Source of the DNA: Aegilops tauschii subsp. strangulata
Taxonomy: Eukaryota > Streptophyta > Magnoliopsida > Poales > Poaceae
Direction: 5' to 3'
Assembly (NCBI RefSeq): GCF_002575655.3
Contig: NC_053039.3
Span: 374,891,633 to 374,955,632, forward strand
Length of the DNA stretch: 64,000 nt
Of this stretch, positions 1-12,445 are shown piece after piece. The notes under the pieces are model-generated. The model did not search any database. It saw nothing but the letters and a program-made list of their open reading frames with translations, and was not told where the DNA came from. Numbering within the stretch: the first letter of the stretch is position 1; every line of letters starts with the position of its first letter. The translations under genes were made by a program, and so were the position numbers.

Positions 1-309
1 GCACCGAATCGGATCACGCAAAGGCGTTCCCATATATGAGTAGTGCGGTTGCCAGCGCGCGGCACACAAACACAACAGGGGCAGAGATGCCAGCCAGATA
101 GGCCAGCGCGGTAGGCGAAGCTTCTCCTCCCCTCTGATTGGATTGCTGGAAGCCTTGTGTCGCACCAAAGCCATGGCAGCCCCATTCCATTCACACCCCG
201 CGCCCGCGCCGGCTCCGGAAAGGGGAGATTTGGCAGAAGTTCGATTCTCAGCTACGAATTTGTTCGTCTCAAAAAGAAGAAAAGAAAGTGCGAGTTTGTT
301 ACAACTGTG

Positions 310-317
310 TATAAATA
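310..317 (+). promoter_or_regulatory. TATA box of the blue copper protein gene
   Basis: A perfect TATAAATA lies 76 bases upstream of the ATG at 393. This spacing would give a transcription start near 340-350 and a short 5' leader. No other core promoter element was recognised. Confidence 0.75.
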
Positions 318-392
318 GACCCTAGCTCCGACCTGCTGTCGAGCGTAGAACGACAACAGTTATCCACTTATCAGGGATTTCATCAGCCGAGC

Positions 393-1001
393 ATGGCGTC
401 CTTTTCTGCCGCTCTCGTCGCGCTGCTGGTCGCGAGCTGCGCCGCGGCGGCGGCGGCTACGACGTTCGACGTCGGCGACGGGCACGGCTGGCAGACCGGC
501 GTCGACTACACGGCCTGGACGTCCGACAAGACCTTCGCGGTCGGCGACGCGCTAGGTGAGATACATAGCTCGCTACAACTAGCTAGCCACTGATCATCAC
601 ACGTAGGAGTATTTAGCTACTAATAGCACGTATACGTACGCGTACATGTCGGTGATCTACGTACTTCCTGCGCAGTGTTCAACTACACGAGCAAGGCGCA
701 CACGGTGACGGAGGTGAACAAGAGCGGCTACGACGCCTGCTCGGGCGGCAACTCGCTGAGCAACGACGACAGCGGCGCCACCACCATCACGCTCACGACC
801 CCTGGCGTGCACTACTTCATCTGCGACGTCCCCGGCCACTGCGCCAGCGGCATGAAGCTCGCCGTCACCGTCACGGTCGCGGGGGGCTCCACGACGGGAG
901 GCACAATCCCCGCCGGCGCCGCCGGGGGATCCCTCCTGCCGGCGATGAGCGGCCTCGTCACCGCCGCCGCGGGGGCTCTAATCGTGCTCGCACCATTCTG
1001 A
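393..1001 (+). CDS. Blue copper protein (phytocyanin, uclacyanin-like), two exons
   Basis: This is a small secreted type-I copper protein, a family thought to carry electrons or act in signalling at the plasma membrane or cell wall. Exons are 393-555 and 676-1001, joined across a 120-bp GT-AG intron, giving 162 residues. Residues 1 to about 22 are a hydrophobic signal peptide. The cupredoxin domain follows, with copper ligands His63, Cys104, His109 and Met114. Cys76 and Cys110 are the expected disulfide pair. Met rather than Gln as the fourth ligand indicates uclacyanin or plantacyanin type rather than stellacyanin. A short Gly/Thr/Ser linker and a hydrophobic C-terminal tail (about 140-162) fit a GPI-anchor signal. 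The intron falls within the Val55 codon, a position I recall as usual for the family. The gene looks intact and has its own TATA box. The exact paralogue is not determined. Confidence 0.9.
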
Positions 1002-1467
1002 TGAAAGCCCGTCATCGTGGGTGAGTATGGTCAGGACGAAGACACTGCAGTTTGATTCGTGTGTACGGGTAATAAGTTCGCTGTGTTTTTTGCTACGTTT
1101 TCTGGCGCGCCACTCTTCACCATGTACGTGACGTGTTCGTTGGTTTGTGGCGCGGCCTGTGTGTGCCGCTGGAGTGTCGTCGTGATGCCTGAGCATACAT
1201 TGTGTGATGTGGGCAACTAAAATTTCTTGTGGTCAGTGTAAGTAAGTCACAGTCCAACACGCGTCCCTACACTACAAAACCTCTTTCTTCCTCTCATGCA
1301 AAGAGACGGTCCCTAGCATTTTGTGTGTAGCTTAGTTCATTTTCTAGAAAATTAGTACATATTCTTCATGCTTCCAGAGTGTTGGGTGATGTGTCACGCT
1401 GAGTAATAAAATCGACTAAGCGGTAAAAGGGAAAAGGAGACTATGGGCGTGATTAGCGGAAGCCCTG

Positions 1468-4020
1468 CCGAGGCGATCGCGAGGCGACCCCGATGCGTGA
1501 GAGAAGATCCCGGCCGGACGGCGGGATCTGCCACCACTGAGAGAGATGAGGTTGAGAGAGAGGGATGTAGAAGAGAGGCATCGGGATCATGCAGACCCGC
1601 TGGGACTACGGGAGGACTGGATCAAGATCAGAGAGGCGATGCGGAGATATGCCAAAAAGGAAAAACCAACCCAAGCGTCGAGGAAGCAGATCTCAGGTAA
1701 TCAGGGAAGCCCAGTATATGCGAATTGTGATAGAATCAAAAACAAATTAGAGGATATGAGGATGGATCTGATTGCTGGTAAGTTAGGAGGGGATCAAGAA
1801 TCCAAGGAACAAAAAGGTCGAGGGGCAGGAACATGGTAAACTAGAAGAATGCCCCGCGTGTTGCTGCAGGAGTTTGTATGAAATAAAAAATGATCTGAAC
1901 TAATCAACCAAGCTAATGGCTTTACAATCTCTACTCATAAGGGTAATTTGTTTATTAATATTTTAAAAATAAATAAATAAATTTACATCTCTATGTATAA
2001 GTGCAGAATTGGATGAAAACAAAACAAAATATGCATGCATGCGTCACTTTTTTTTCATAGTGAGTATGAGAGGCATGCATGCATCAGTTTTTAATTGATT
2101 AAAACACTCTTTACGCATGATTTACTATATGCACTGCATGCATGCGTTGGTGGCTCTTAATGGGTAGATCCAATGGCTAATGTAGTCCGATCGAGTATAT
2201 CCAACAGCTAAACTAATTTAGGTGATGTGGCTCAAGGAGAAGTAAGAGAATTCCTAATAGTGGGGGCTAACTATTTAGATATAGTAGACAAAAATGGTCG
2301 GTCGGATCATGCATCTGATGGTTGTTGAAAAGCTACTGCCCTGCTTTAATCTCCATGGCTATGCAAATTTGGCAATCTGTAGAAGCTAAGAAAACCTTGA
2401 CATCAAACTACAGCGCACAAGGACTTTTTTTAAAAAAAAAGAGAGAGAATATAGCCCCGTCCTCTGCATCTGGACAATGCATGCAGCAGCTCACAATGAC
2501 ATAGCAGGCAGCTATAGAATTACTTGTCCTAAACATCAATCCGCAAACAAGAAGCTTGAGCAGAACTCTCCTGAGTGCATGATGAGCCGATGCACAGTCT
2601 TACCACTGAATTCGAGTTGGACTTGAATTTAGGATCAGTTTTTAGTGTCGAAACCTTTGTCACAGTCTTTTTTATTGTTGTTGCAAAAAGCTCTCTTTGC
2701 CACACGACAACCTTCATCGGGGTTTGTAAGGATCAGGAGGCCTCCTTCAACATTTATGTGAAATTGCTGCATCTCGAGTGAACAGAATAAAACTACCACT
2801 TTTCGTGTTATGGTTCGAAAAAAACTACCGAAAATTTGTTTGTGACTGATAACTATTACTTTTGGCGTTGATTATTTCAAAAAAACCCAAAACGCCCGTT
2901 GCTAAGAAATTAATCTGGTTTATGACAGGTCGGGCCCGCACCTAAACGAACCGTCAGTTTGACCGTTTGTTTGACCGTTAGATGACATGTGGGGCCCACA
3001 TGTTAGTGCCTCTTCCTCATAAAAAACAATTGGGTCCCTGTAAATGTTCTAAAAATGCAATCGGGTCCCTCCCATGGCCGTGCGCCCGTAGCCATGCTCA
3101 CCGGCCAGCAGCCGCCGTGAGGAGCTCGCCGGCCAGCCATGGCGCCGCCGTGGAGCTCCCTTCCGTCGCTCGTCGTCATCCAGTACGCGCAAGGTGCAGG
3201 TGGACGGCTTCGTCGCCCTGCTGGACGCCGCCATGGAGGACTGCATCCAGGGAGACCTCCTGCCGGAGTTAGCCGCCAGGTCCACCCGCAGCCGCGACCC
3301 ATCGCCGCCTGGACCCTGCACGAGCGGTGGCTGTCGAGGTTGGCCCGGCAATGCGGCGCAGCGCCTCTGGCCGGTGGCGCCATGGCTCCAGGCCGTAGCG
3401 CGGCGGGCTGCAGACTACGGGCAGGAGAAGAGGATCTTGGGAGAGGAGGCAGTTGGGGAGGTGGAGGAGCGGCCGGCCGACGCCGGCGAGGTGGAAGAAG
3501 GGCGGCTGGCGCTGGTGGAAGGGGAGGCGGCCGGCGCTCCGTGGCCCTGCTGGACGCCGCCGTCCGCAAGGACGCAGTTGTGTGGATGGATGCGGTCGTG
3601 CGCGTAGGCCAGCGGTGTGGCCGGCGCCCATGGCCGCGCCGCTGTCTCCGGTGAACTTCGGGGTCTGTCACCGGTGGGGAGTTGACGTCGAAGAAGGAGA
3701 AGGGAGGCGGAGAGGAGTGAAGGAGATGAGGAAGAGACACTGACATGTGGACCCCACATGTCATCTAACGGTCAAACTGACGGTTCGTTTAGATGCGGGT
3801 CCGACCTCTCATAAACCGGTTTAATTTCTTAGCAACGGGCGTTTTGGGTTTTTTGAAACAGCCGACGCCAAAAGTGATAGTTATCAGTCACAAACAATTT
3901 TTCGATAGTTTTTTGAAATCATAACGCGAAAAGTGGTAGTTTTATGCTATTCACTCCTCCATCTCTGGTGTAGCCTACTTTTTTTCAGGTTTGAAATGAC
4001 GCTGGACAAGAAGATCCCGG
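1468..4020 (+). repeat. Tandem repeat unit, copy 1 of 3 (2,553 bp)
   Basis: This is the first of three consecutive near-identical units (others at 4021 and 6573). The first 0.4 kb is GC-rich and holds an open frame at 1546-1839 (97 codons, rich in Arg/Lys/Glu). I do not recognise it. It is followed by about 0.9 kb of AT-rich sequence with several TGCATGCATG palindromes. The last third is a TIR element (2776-3956). Copy 1 differs from the others by one extra T in a T-run near 2050 and by A at 2270, where copies 2 and 3 have G. The sequence upstream of 1468 shows only weak similarity to the other unit junctions. Confidence 0.95.
2776..3956. mobile_element. Mutator-like non-autonomous element (Pack-MULE-like), copy 1
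   Basis: The outer ~240 bases at each end (about 2776-3020 and 3727-3956) are long imperfect inverted repeats, beginning GAGTGAACAG on the left with the complement at the right end. The element is bordered by CTGCATCTC (2767-2775) and CTCCATCTC (3957-3965), a 9-bp direct repeat with one mismatch. Long TIRs plus 9-bp duplications are the known signature of Mutator-like elements. There is no transposase. The interior (3070-3720) is strongly GC-rich and open in several frames, including 3003-3764 on the minus strand and 3139-3654 on the plus strand. This resembles a captured gene fragment, as in Pack-MULEs, but the donor gene is not recognised. Confidence 0.8.
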
Positions 4021-6572
4021 CCGAGGCGATCGCGAGGCGACCCCGATGCGTGAGAGAAGATCCCGGCCGGACGGCGGGATCTGCCACCACTGAGAGAGAT
4101 GAGGTTGAGAGAGAGGGATGTAGAAGAGAGGCATCGGGATCATGCAGACCCGCTGGGACTACGGGAGGACTGGATCAAGATCAGAGAGGCGATGCGGAGA
4201 TATGCCAAAAAGGAAAAACCAACCCAAGCGTCGAGGAAGCAGATCTCAGGTAATCAGGGAAGCCCAGTATATGCGAATTGTGATAGAATCAAAAACAAAT
4301 TAGAGGATATGAGGATGGATCTGATTGCTGGTAAGTTAGGAGGGGATCAAGAATCCAAGGAACAAAAAGGTCGAGGGGCAGGAACATGGTAAACTAGAAG
4401 AATGCCCCGCGTGTTGCTGCAGGAGTTTGTATGAAATAAAAAATGATCTGAACTAATCAACCAAGCTAATGGCTTTACAATCTCTACTCATAAGGGTAAT
4501 TTGTTTATTAATATTTTAAAAATAAATAAATAAATTTACATCTCTATGTATAAGTGCAGAATTGGATGAAAACAAAACAAAATATGCATGCATGCGTCAC
4601 TTTTTTTCATAGTGAGTATGAGAGGCATGCATGCATCAGTTTTTAATTGATTAAAACACTCTTTACGCATGATTTACTATATGCACTGCATGCATGCGTT
4701 GGTGGCTCTTAATGGGTAGATCCAATGGCTAATGTAGTCCGATCGAGTATATCCAACAGCTAAACTAATTTAGGTGATGTGGCTCAAGGAGAAGTAAGAG
4801 AATTCCTAATAGTGGGGGCTAGCTATTTAGATATAGTAGACAAAAATGGTCGGTCGGATCATGCATCTGATGGTTGTTGAAAAGCTACTGCCCTGCTTTA
4901 ATCTCCATGGCTATGCAAATTTGGCAATCTGTAGAAGCTAAGAAAACCTTGACATCAAACTACAGCGCACAAGGACTTTTTTTTAAAAAAAAGAGAGAGA
5001 ATATAGCCCCGTCCTCTGCATCTGGACAATGCATGCAGCAGCTCACAATGACATAGCAGGCAGCTATAGAATTACTTGTCCTAAACATCAATCCGCAAAC
5101 AAGAAGCTTGAGCAGAACTCTCCTGAGTGCATGATGAGCCGATGCACAGTCTTACCACTGAATTCGAGTTGGACTTGAATTTAGGATCAGTTTTTAGTGT
5201 CGAAACCTTTGTCACAGTCTTTTTTATTGTTGTTGCAAAAAGCTCTCTTTGCCACACGACAACCTTCATCGGGGTTTGTAAGGATCAGGAGGCCTCCTTC
5301 AACATTTATGTGAAATTGCTGCATCTCGAGTGAACAGAATAAAACTACCACTTTTCGTGTTATGGTTCGAAAAAAACTACCAAAAATTTGTTTGTGACTG
5401 ATAACTATTACTTTTGGCGTTGATTATTTCAAAAAAACCCAAAACGCCCGTTGCTAAGAAATTAATCTGGTTTATGACAGGTCGGGCCCGCACCTAAACG
5501 AACCGTCAGTTTGACCGTTTGTTTGACCGTTAGATGACATGTGGGGCCCACATGTTAGTGCCTCTTCCTCATAAAAAACAATTGGGTCCCTGTAAATGTT
5601 CTAAAAATGCAATCGGGTCCCTCCCATGGCCGTGCGCCCGTAGCCATGCTCACCGGCCAGCAGCCGCCGTGAGGAGCTCGCCGGCCAGCCATGGCGCCGC
5701 CGTGGAGCTCCCTTCCGTCGCTCGTCGTCATCCAGTACGCGCAAGGTGCAGGTGGACGGCTTCGTCGCCCTGCTGGACGCCGCCATGGAGGACTGCATCC
5801 AGGGAGACCTCCTGCCGGAGTTAGCCGCCAGGTCCACCCGCAGCCGCGACCCATCGCCGCCTGGACCCTGCACGAGCGGTGGCTGTCGAGGTTGGCCCGG
5901 CAATGCGGCGCAGCGCCTCTGGCCGGTGGCGCCATGGCTCCAGGCCGTAGCGCGGCGGGCTGCAGACTACGGGCAGGAGAAGAGGATCTTGGGAGAGGAG
6001 GCAGTTGGGGAGGTGGAGGAGCGGCCGGCCGACGCCGGCGAGGTGGAAGAAGGGCGGCTGGCGCTGGTGGAAGGGGAGGCGGCCGGCGCTCCGTGGCCCT
6101 GCTGGACGCCGCCGTCCGCAAGGACGCAGTTGTGTGGATGGATGCGGTCGTGCGCGTAGGCCAGCGGTGTGGCCGGCGCCCATGGCCGCGCCGCTGTCTC
6201 CGGTGAACTTCGGGGTCTGTCACCGGTGGGGAGTTGACGTCGAAGAAGGAGAAGGGAGGCGGAGAGGAGTGAAGGAGATGAGGAAGAGACACTGACATGT
6301 GGACCCCACATGTCATCTAACGGTCAAACTGACGGTTCGTTTAGATGCGGGTCCGACCTCTCATAAACCGGTTTAATTTCTTAGCAACGGGCGTTTTGGG
6401 TTTTTTGAAACAGCCGACGCCAAAAGTGATAGTTATCAGTCACAAACAATTTTTCGATAGTTTTTTGAAATCATAACGCGAAAAGTGGTAGTTTTATGCT
6501 ATTCACTCCTCCATCTCTGGTGTAGCCTACTTTTTTTCAGGTTTGAAATGACGCTGGACAAGAAGATCCCGG
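4021..6572 (+). repeat. Tandem repeat unit, copy 2 of 3 (2,552 bp)
   Basis: It is near-identical to copy 1 over its whole length, with the same open frame at 4099-4392 and the same embedded TIR element. The junction with copy 1 reads GACAAGAAGATCCCGG then CCGAGG. A closely similar AGAAGATCCCGGCCG recurs about 50 bases later inside the unit. A at 5382 is private to this copy; copies 1 and 3 have G at the equivalent 2830 and 7934. Confidence 0.95.
5328..6508. mobile_element. Mutator-like non-autonomous element, copy 2
   Basis: This is the same 1,181-bp element as at 2776-3956, with the same 9-bp flanks. It was evidently copied as part of the tandem unit, not by a separate insertion. Confidence 0.8.
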
Positions 6573-9117
6573 CCGAGGCGATCGCGAGGCGACCCCGATG
6601 CGTGAGAGAAGATCCCGGCCGGACGGCGGGATCTGCCACCACTGAGAGAGATGAGGTTGAGAGAGAGGGATGTAGAAGAGAGGCATCGGGATCATGCAGA
6701 CCCGCTGGGACTACGGGAGGACTGGATCAAGATCAGAGAGGCGATGCGGAGATATGCCAAAAAGGAAAAACCAACCCAAGCGTCGAGGAAGCAGATCTCA
6801 GGTAATCAGGGAAGCCCAGTATATGCGAATTGTGATAGAATCAAAAACAAATTAGAGGATATGAGGATGGATCTGATTGCTGGTAAGTTAGGAGGGGATC
6901 AAGAATCCAAGGAACAAAAAGGTCGAGGGGCAGGAACATGGTAAACTAGAAGAATGCCCCGCGTGTTGCTGCAGGAGTTTGTATGAAATAAAAAATGATC
7001 TGAACTAATCAACCAAGCTAATGGCTTTACAATCTCTACTCATAAGGGTAATTTGTTTATTAATATTTTAAAAATAAATAAATAAATTTACATCTCTATG
7101 TATAAGTGCAGAATTGGATGAAAACAAAACAAAATATGCATGCATGCGTCACTTTTTTTCATAGTGAGTATGAGAGGCATGCATGCATCAGTTTTTAATT
7201 GATTAAAACACTCTTTACGCATGATTTACTATATGCACTGCATGCATGCGTTGGTGGCTCTTAATGGGTAGATCCAATGGCTAATGTAGTCCGATCGAGT
7301 ATATCCAACAGCTAAACTAATTTAGGTGATGTGGCTCAAGGAGAAGTAAGAGAATTCCTAATAGTGGGGGCTAGCTATTTAGATATAGTAGACAAAAATG
7401 GTCGGTCGGATCATGCATCTGATGGTTGTTGAAAAGCTACTGCCCTGCTTTAATCTCCATGGCTATGCAAATTTGGCAATCTGTAGAAGCTAAGAAAACC
7501 TTGACATCAAACTACAGCGCACAAGGACTTTTTTTTAAAAAAAAGAGAGAGAATATAGCCCCGTCCTCTGCATCTGGACAATGCATGCAGCAGCTCACAA
7601 TGACATAGCAGGCAGCTATAGAATTACTTGTCCTAAACATCAATCCGCAAACAAGAAGCTTGAGCAGAACTCTCCTGAGTGCATGATGAGCCGATGCACA
7701 GTCTTACCACTGAATTCGAGTTGGACTTGAATTTAGGATCAGTTTTTAGTGTCGAAACCTTTGTCACAGTCTTTTTTATTGTTGTTGCAAAAAGCTCTCT
7801 TTGCCACACGACAACCTTCATCGGGGTTTGTAAGGATCAGGAGGCCTCCTTCAACATTTATGTGAAATTGCTGCATCTCGAGTGAACAGAATAAAACTAC
7901 CACTTTTCGTGTTATGGTTCGAAAAAAACTACCGAAAATTTGTTTGTGACTGATAACTATTACTTTTGGCGTTGATTATTTCAAAAAAACCCAAAACGCC
8001 CGTTGCTAAGAAATTAATCTGGTTTATGACAGGTCGGGCCCGCACCTAAACGAACCGTCAGTTTGACCGTTTGTTTGACCGTTAGATGACATGTGGGGCC
8101 CACATGTTAGTGCCTCTTCCTCATAAAAAACAATTGGGTCCCTGTAAATGTTCTAAAAATGCAATCGGGTCCCTCCCATGGCCGTGCGCCCGTAGCCATG
8201 CTCACCGGCCAGCAGCCGCCGTGAGGAGCTCGCCGGCCAGCCATGGCGCCGCCGTGGAGCTCCCTTCCGTCGCTCGTCGTCATCCAGTACGCGCAAGGTG
8301 CAGGTGGACGGCTTCGTCGCCCTGCTGGACGCCGCCATGGAGGACTGCATCCAGGGAGACCTCCTGCCGGAGTTAGCCGCCAGGTCCACCCGCAGCCGCG
8401 ACCCATCGCCGCCTGGACCCTGCACGAGCGGTGGCTGTCGAGGTTGGCCCGGCAATGCGGCGCAGCGCCTCTGGCCGGTGGCGCCATGGCTCCAGGCCGT
8501 AGCGCGGCGGGCTGCAGACTACGGGCAGGAGAAGAGGATCTTGGGAGAGGAGGCAGTTGGGGAGGTGGAGGAGCGGCCGGCCGACGCCGGCGAGGTGGAA
8601 GAAGGGCGGCTGGCGCTGGTGGAAGGGGAGGCGGCCGGCGCTCCGTGGCCCTGCTGGACGCCGCCGTCCGCAAGGACGCAGTTGTGTGGATGGATGCGGT
8701 CGTGCGCGTAGGCCAGCGGTGTGGCCGGCGCCCATGGCCGCGCCGCTGTCTCCGGTGAACTTCGGGGTCTGTCACCGGTGGGGAGTTGACGTCGAAGAAG
8801 GAGAAGGGAGGCGGAGAGGAGTGAAGGAGATGAGGAAGAGACACTGACATGTGGACCCCACATGTCATCTAACGGTCAAACTGACGGTTCGTTTAGATGC
8901 GGGTCCGACCTCTCATAAACCGGTTTAATTTCTTAGCAACGGGCGTTTTGGGTTTTTTGAAACAGCCGACGCCAAAAGTGATAGTTATCAGTCACAAACA
9001 ATTTTTCGATAGTTTTTTGAAATCATAACGCGAAAAGTGGTAGTTTTATGCTATTCACTCCTCCATCTCTGGTGTAGCCTACTTTTTTTCAGGTTTGAAA
9101 TGACGCAGGACAAGAAG
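6573..9117 (+). repeat. Tandem repeat unit, copy 3 of 3 (2,545 bp, last)
   Basis: The third near-identical unit contains the open frame at 6651-6944 and the TIR element at 7880-9060. Homology ends after CAAGAAG at 9117. Here the flank continues with GGGG instead of ATCCCGGCCGAGG. The last bases read GACGCAGG, where the two internal junctions read GACGCTGG. Confidence 0.95.
7880..9060. mobile_element. Mutator-like non-autonomous element, copy 3
   Basis: This is the same element as at 2776-3956, carried in the third tandem unit, with TIRs at about 7880-8124 and 8831-9060 and the same 9-bp flanks. Confidence 0.8.
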
Positions 9118-11690
9118 GGGAAACAATCAAATGACGTGCAAGTATGAGCAGGGTGCCTGTTGTTTGGCTTGAATATTTTAAAACTGAGAACATAATATTT
9201 GAAATATTTGCCAGTCAAGAAGCAAATGGGCTTAATATATTTTCAAAGCCCCAATCATGAGAGAGGAGGGCTTGAATATCGCAGGCCGGCTTCAAGCCCA
9301 CCAGCCTAGACATCGGTAAGACTGACCTTGCCTAGAAAACATAAAATACCCCGTACTTTCAAAAAAAAAATATTGCAGAGCCACGCACATAATAGAGCAT
9401 TTAAAAAAAATGCGAATCACACTTGCGCATCTCAAAAGGGTAGTACCAGAAAAATCCACATATGCGTGCTACATGTGTTCAAAAAATAAATTATGTGCCA
9501 CATGTAGAACATTCGCGTAGCATACCCAAGTACACAATGATGCAACTTGCGTTCGACACCGTGCCGCTACAAGCTAACCTCCGTCTGGAATTATAAGACG
9601 TTTTTATAGACTAAGGTAATTGATGACAACTTGAGGCATAGATCACCACGCACTCGGCCACCCCTAGGATTAGCGCACAGCATTAGTGCTATATGACTCA
9701 CTCAAAACCGCCCAGCCGAACACCGGATTCAGAAGAAGACGCGCCACCGCCAAAAGGCTAAAACTGCAAAGACGAAACCTCATAAAAAATCGCCAAAAGC
9801 AAATGATAAAAACGGCGCATATGAGATGGCTCAGTTATACTAAACCCCACTCATGTGCAATAAACAGCCTAGAGCTTCGTCTCTTCTCAAAAACACAGAC
9901 AATAATCGAGCCTGAAAGATCGGCATCGCCGCCTGACAAGTGAAACAGTGAACTCTCTCACTCACCATGTACTCCAGTATGCTTCAGTTGAGCGCCGTGG
10001 GAAAGCTCGATCAGCCAAGAACGTAATCAAAGCGTTTTAGTGAGAACGTACCACGGACCTTTGATTTATTGGCCCTTGTGCCCTTCATCACATCACACCA
10101 TATGGAGCGCACGTGACGGGCAGGAGGACCAGCCAGAGAGCAGAGACTTGCGCCGACCAGCAAAGCGGGCCCGAGCAACACGGCGTACACCGGGACTCTT
10201 TGAATTCCTCGGCCATTAGAAACGCGTGATTATGAAGATTCTTCAGAATGAATCGTGAAAATTTTAGGGTCTGGATGGCATGGCACGGCACGACGACGTA
10301 CGTATCGGGACGACAGCCGAACGACAGGCCTACCCAGGCGTGCGGGCGTGGCACAGGCAAGGCAGGGCCAGAGAGAGAGCCCTACACGCCGCGTAAACCC
10401 CAGCTTTCTTCTTTTTTTTGCGTAAACCCCAGCTTTGGCCTCGCCGAACGAGATTTCCAGAGAAAAGCCAACTCCAGGAGCTTTCCTTTGTCCCCCCCAC
10501 ACCACCAGACGGAAAGCGAAAGAGGTTCGTTTGCTTTCCAGCCCCAAAGTTGCAAGTGCAACGCCGCCCGCTCATGGATGGATGGACGGGTGGCGTTCAG
10601 GTTTAGGCGGACGACCACTGGTATGCCGTGCCTGGCGAGAACCTGCGAGGCTACGACGGCATTTTTCTCTCAGGGGAGAAGAATCAATCCCCCGCGATGC
10701 CTATGAGGCCATGATCGCTCGATTTGTCAAAGGCTACCTAAAGAAAAAGCCTAAAACGGCATCGCGAAAATGGAGCATTTGAGGAGGGGCCAAAGTCACG
10801 GGCCCTACTACGAGGCTACGACGATCATCCATCCTACGGCGTGTGCGCTCCGTCCCTCCGAATCAGCCTTTCCGGCCGGCGTCGCCGTCGCAATCATCAC
10901 GGAGTGGCAACGCGACGCGCACCGCGAATCTATCTACCTCTCCTGCGACGGACAACTCCTTGCGAGACACAGCCGATCTACCGGCCAAGGCGCTGCACGG
11001 CCACCCTGGGCGCCGTACGTACGCGCGCACCCTGCTCGCGCCCACGCGGCCGCGACCGCACACGAGACGAGCACAGTGCAATGCAGGGCTGCTCGGTCCG
11101 TGTCGCGGCAGGGCATGGCAGGAGCGGACGCGCACGGGACGGGACAAAACAGGACACCGAGCGCCCGCGCCCAGAGCGTTGGCTCCGGCACGCGGGCACG
11201 TGCCGCCTGCCAGCCCAGCCCTAGCGCTCTGCCCCCTCGATGCCGAGCCGAGGGAGGGACACCTCGCCGTCGCCACGACCGATGCTCGACCTTTCTTTCT
11301 CCACCGACCCCGCGGCGCATTCCACGGCTGTCCCCGAGCTGGCCTCCACCCCACTCTCACTCACTCGGCTCCGCTCCTCTCACAAAGCGAGAAAGCAACA
11401 AAGAATTCCTCTCCTCCCCTCGCCTCGAGATGCTGCCATACGCGTGGTGTGCTTCTACAGTACCACCAGCGGTTTTTTAAAGGTGACCAGGCCAGGCCAG
11501 ATCTGGAGCAGAGCGCCCCGCCCAGCCTCAGATCCATTCCGCTTCCGTCCGCGTGATGCACGTACGAACGAGCACGAGCATTCTTCTGCGACCTACTACG
11601 TACTACTACTACTATACCAATACGTGTACGATATCACGTACGCTCTTCAAGATCCGATCTGCCGGAGCAAGAGCTAAAAATCATGCTACG
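9118..11690. other. Intergenic stretch without a recognised gene
   Basis: 9118-10080 is AT-rich single-copy-looking sequence with only short open frames. 10080-11690 is GC- and CpG-rich, and several overlapping frames of up to 237 codons are open on both strands (for example 10843-11556 plus and 10863-11360 minus). The frames overlap heavily, none resembles a known family, and none has a clear splice or start context. I read this as compositional openness rather than coding. It could hold regulatory sequence. Confidence 0.4.
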
Positions 11691-12028
11691 AGCTGAGCAG
11701 CAGTAGTAGTAACGAGGATGCAGGAAGGGCACAGTAAAAGTAAAAGAATAATGATACATATGGTGAGATGAATTAACCGGGGGATTGTACAATGGAACGG
11801 ACATGGATCAAACACCACCACCAGCGACGACGACGACCAAACAATCAGATCTGTCCATCCACGCCCAACACACACATACTGCTACTGGTAACCGAATCGA
11901 ATGCCGAATGTAATCATCATCAAAGCAACAAAAAGAAAGGAAGATGAACAGCTCGAAGAACACCACCACAAAAGGAGAGGGAGCGGGGCCCCTCGGATAA
12001 ATTAAATCGCAGCCGATCTGCGGATCTC

Positions 12029-12445
12029 TCAGTAGAAGGCGGCGGCGGCGGCCACGGCGGCGGTGGCGACCCACGCAGCGGCGGGGTGGACGGTGCCGGC
12101 GGCGCCGGCGGGGGTGGTGGGCGTGTCCATTGACGGGGCGGGGGCGGGCGCCATCATCGACGGCTCCGGCGGCGAGCTGATCTCGGGGGTGGGGGCGACG
12201 GACGAGGGGGTCGGGGCAGGCACCACGGGCGCGGGGGCGGGTGCGGCGGGCGCCGGCGCCGGGGGAGGGGTGGCAGGGGCCACGGCCGGCGGGGGGGACA
12301 CCGGCGCCGGGGTCGGCGGCGGCATCATCGGAGGCGGGGACACCGGGGCCACGGGCGCGGGCAGCGGGGTGGCCGCCGGGGCCTGGGCCGCGGTGGCGGC
12401 GAAGAGCATGGTCAGGGCCAGAGCCACGAGCTGGATGCGCGCCAT
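12029..12445 (-). CDS. Classical arabinogalactan protein (GPI-anchored)
   Basis: This is a single-exon 138-residue proteoglycan core protein, predicted to be secreted, heavily O-glycosylated on hydroxyproline and held at the plasma membrane by a GPI anchor. Residues 1 to about 20 form the signal peptide, followed by Gln-Ala-Pro at the likely mature N terminus, typical of the family. Residues 21 to about 113 are rich in Pro, Ala, Ser and Thr, with many Ala-Pro, Thr-Pro and Ser-Pro-Pro-Pro modules. The C-terminal ~25 residues are a small-residue stretch then a hydrophobic tail ending AAAAAFY, as expected of a GPI signal. The start has a TATA box 120 bases upstream. The opposite strand is also open, which is a compositional effect. 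Confidence 0.9.
   Translation of the reverse strand: MARIQLVALALTMLFAATAAQAPAATPLPAPVAPVSPPPMMPPPTPAPVSPPPAVAPATPPPAPAPAAPAPAPVVPAPTPSSVAPTPEISSPPEPSMMAPAPAPSMDTPTTPAGAAGTVHPAAAWVATAAVAAAAAFY

Noticed and set aside
1546..1839. 97-codon Arg/Lys/Glu-rich frame in each tandem unit
   Set aside because: It has no recognised family, no upstream promoter or splice evidence, and identical copies give no test for selection.
3003..3764. 253-codon minus-strand frame repeated in all three tandem units
   Set aside because: It overlaps other open frames on both strands in very GC-rich sequence and runs through both TIRs. Conservation among the three copies only reflects recent duplication. Kept as possible captured sequence, not as a gene.
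10770..11677. Several overlapping frames of 115-237 codons on both strands
   Set aside because: The region is CpG-rich, all frames are open at once, and the proteins look like compositional noise (Arg/Pro/Ala/Ser-rich) with no domain.
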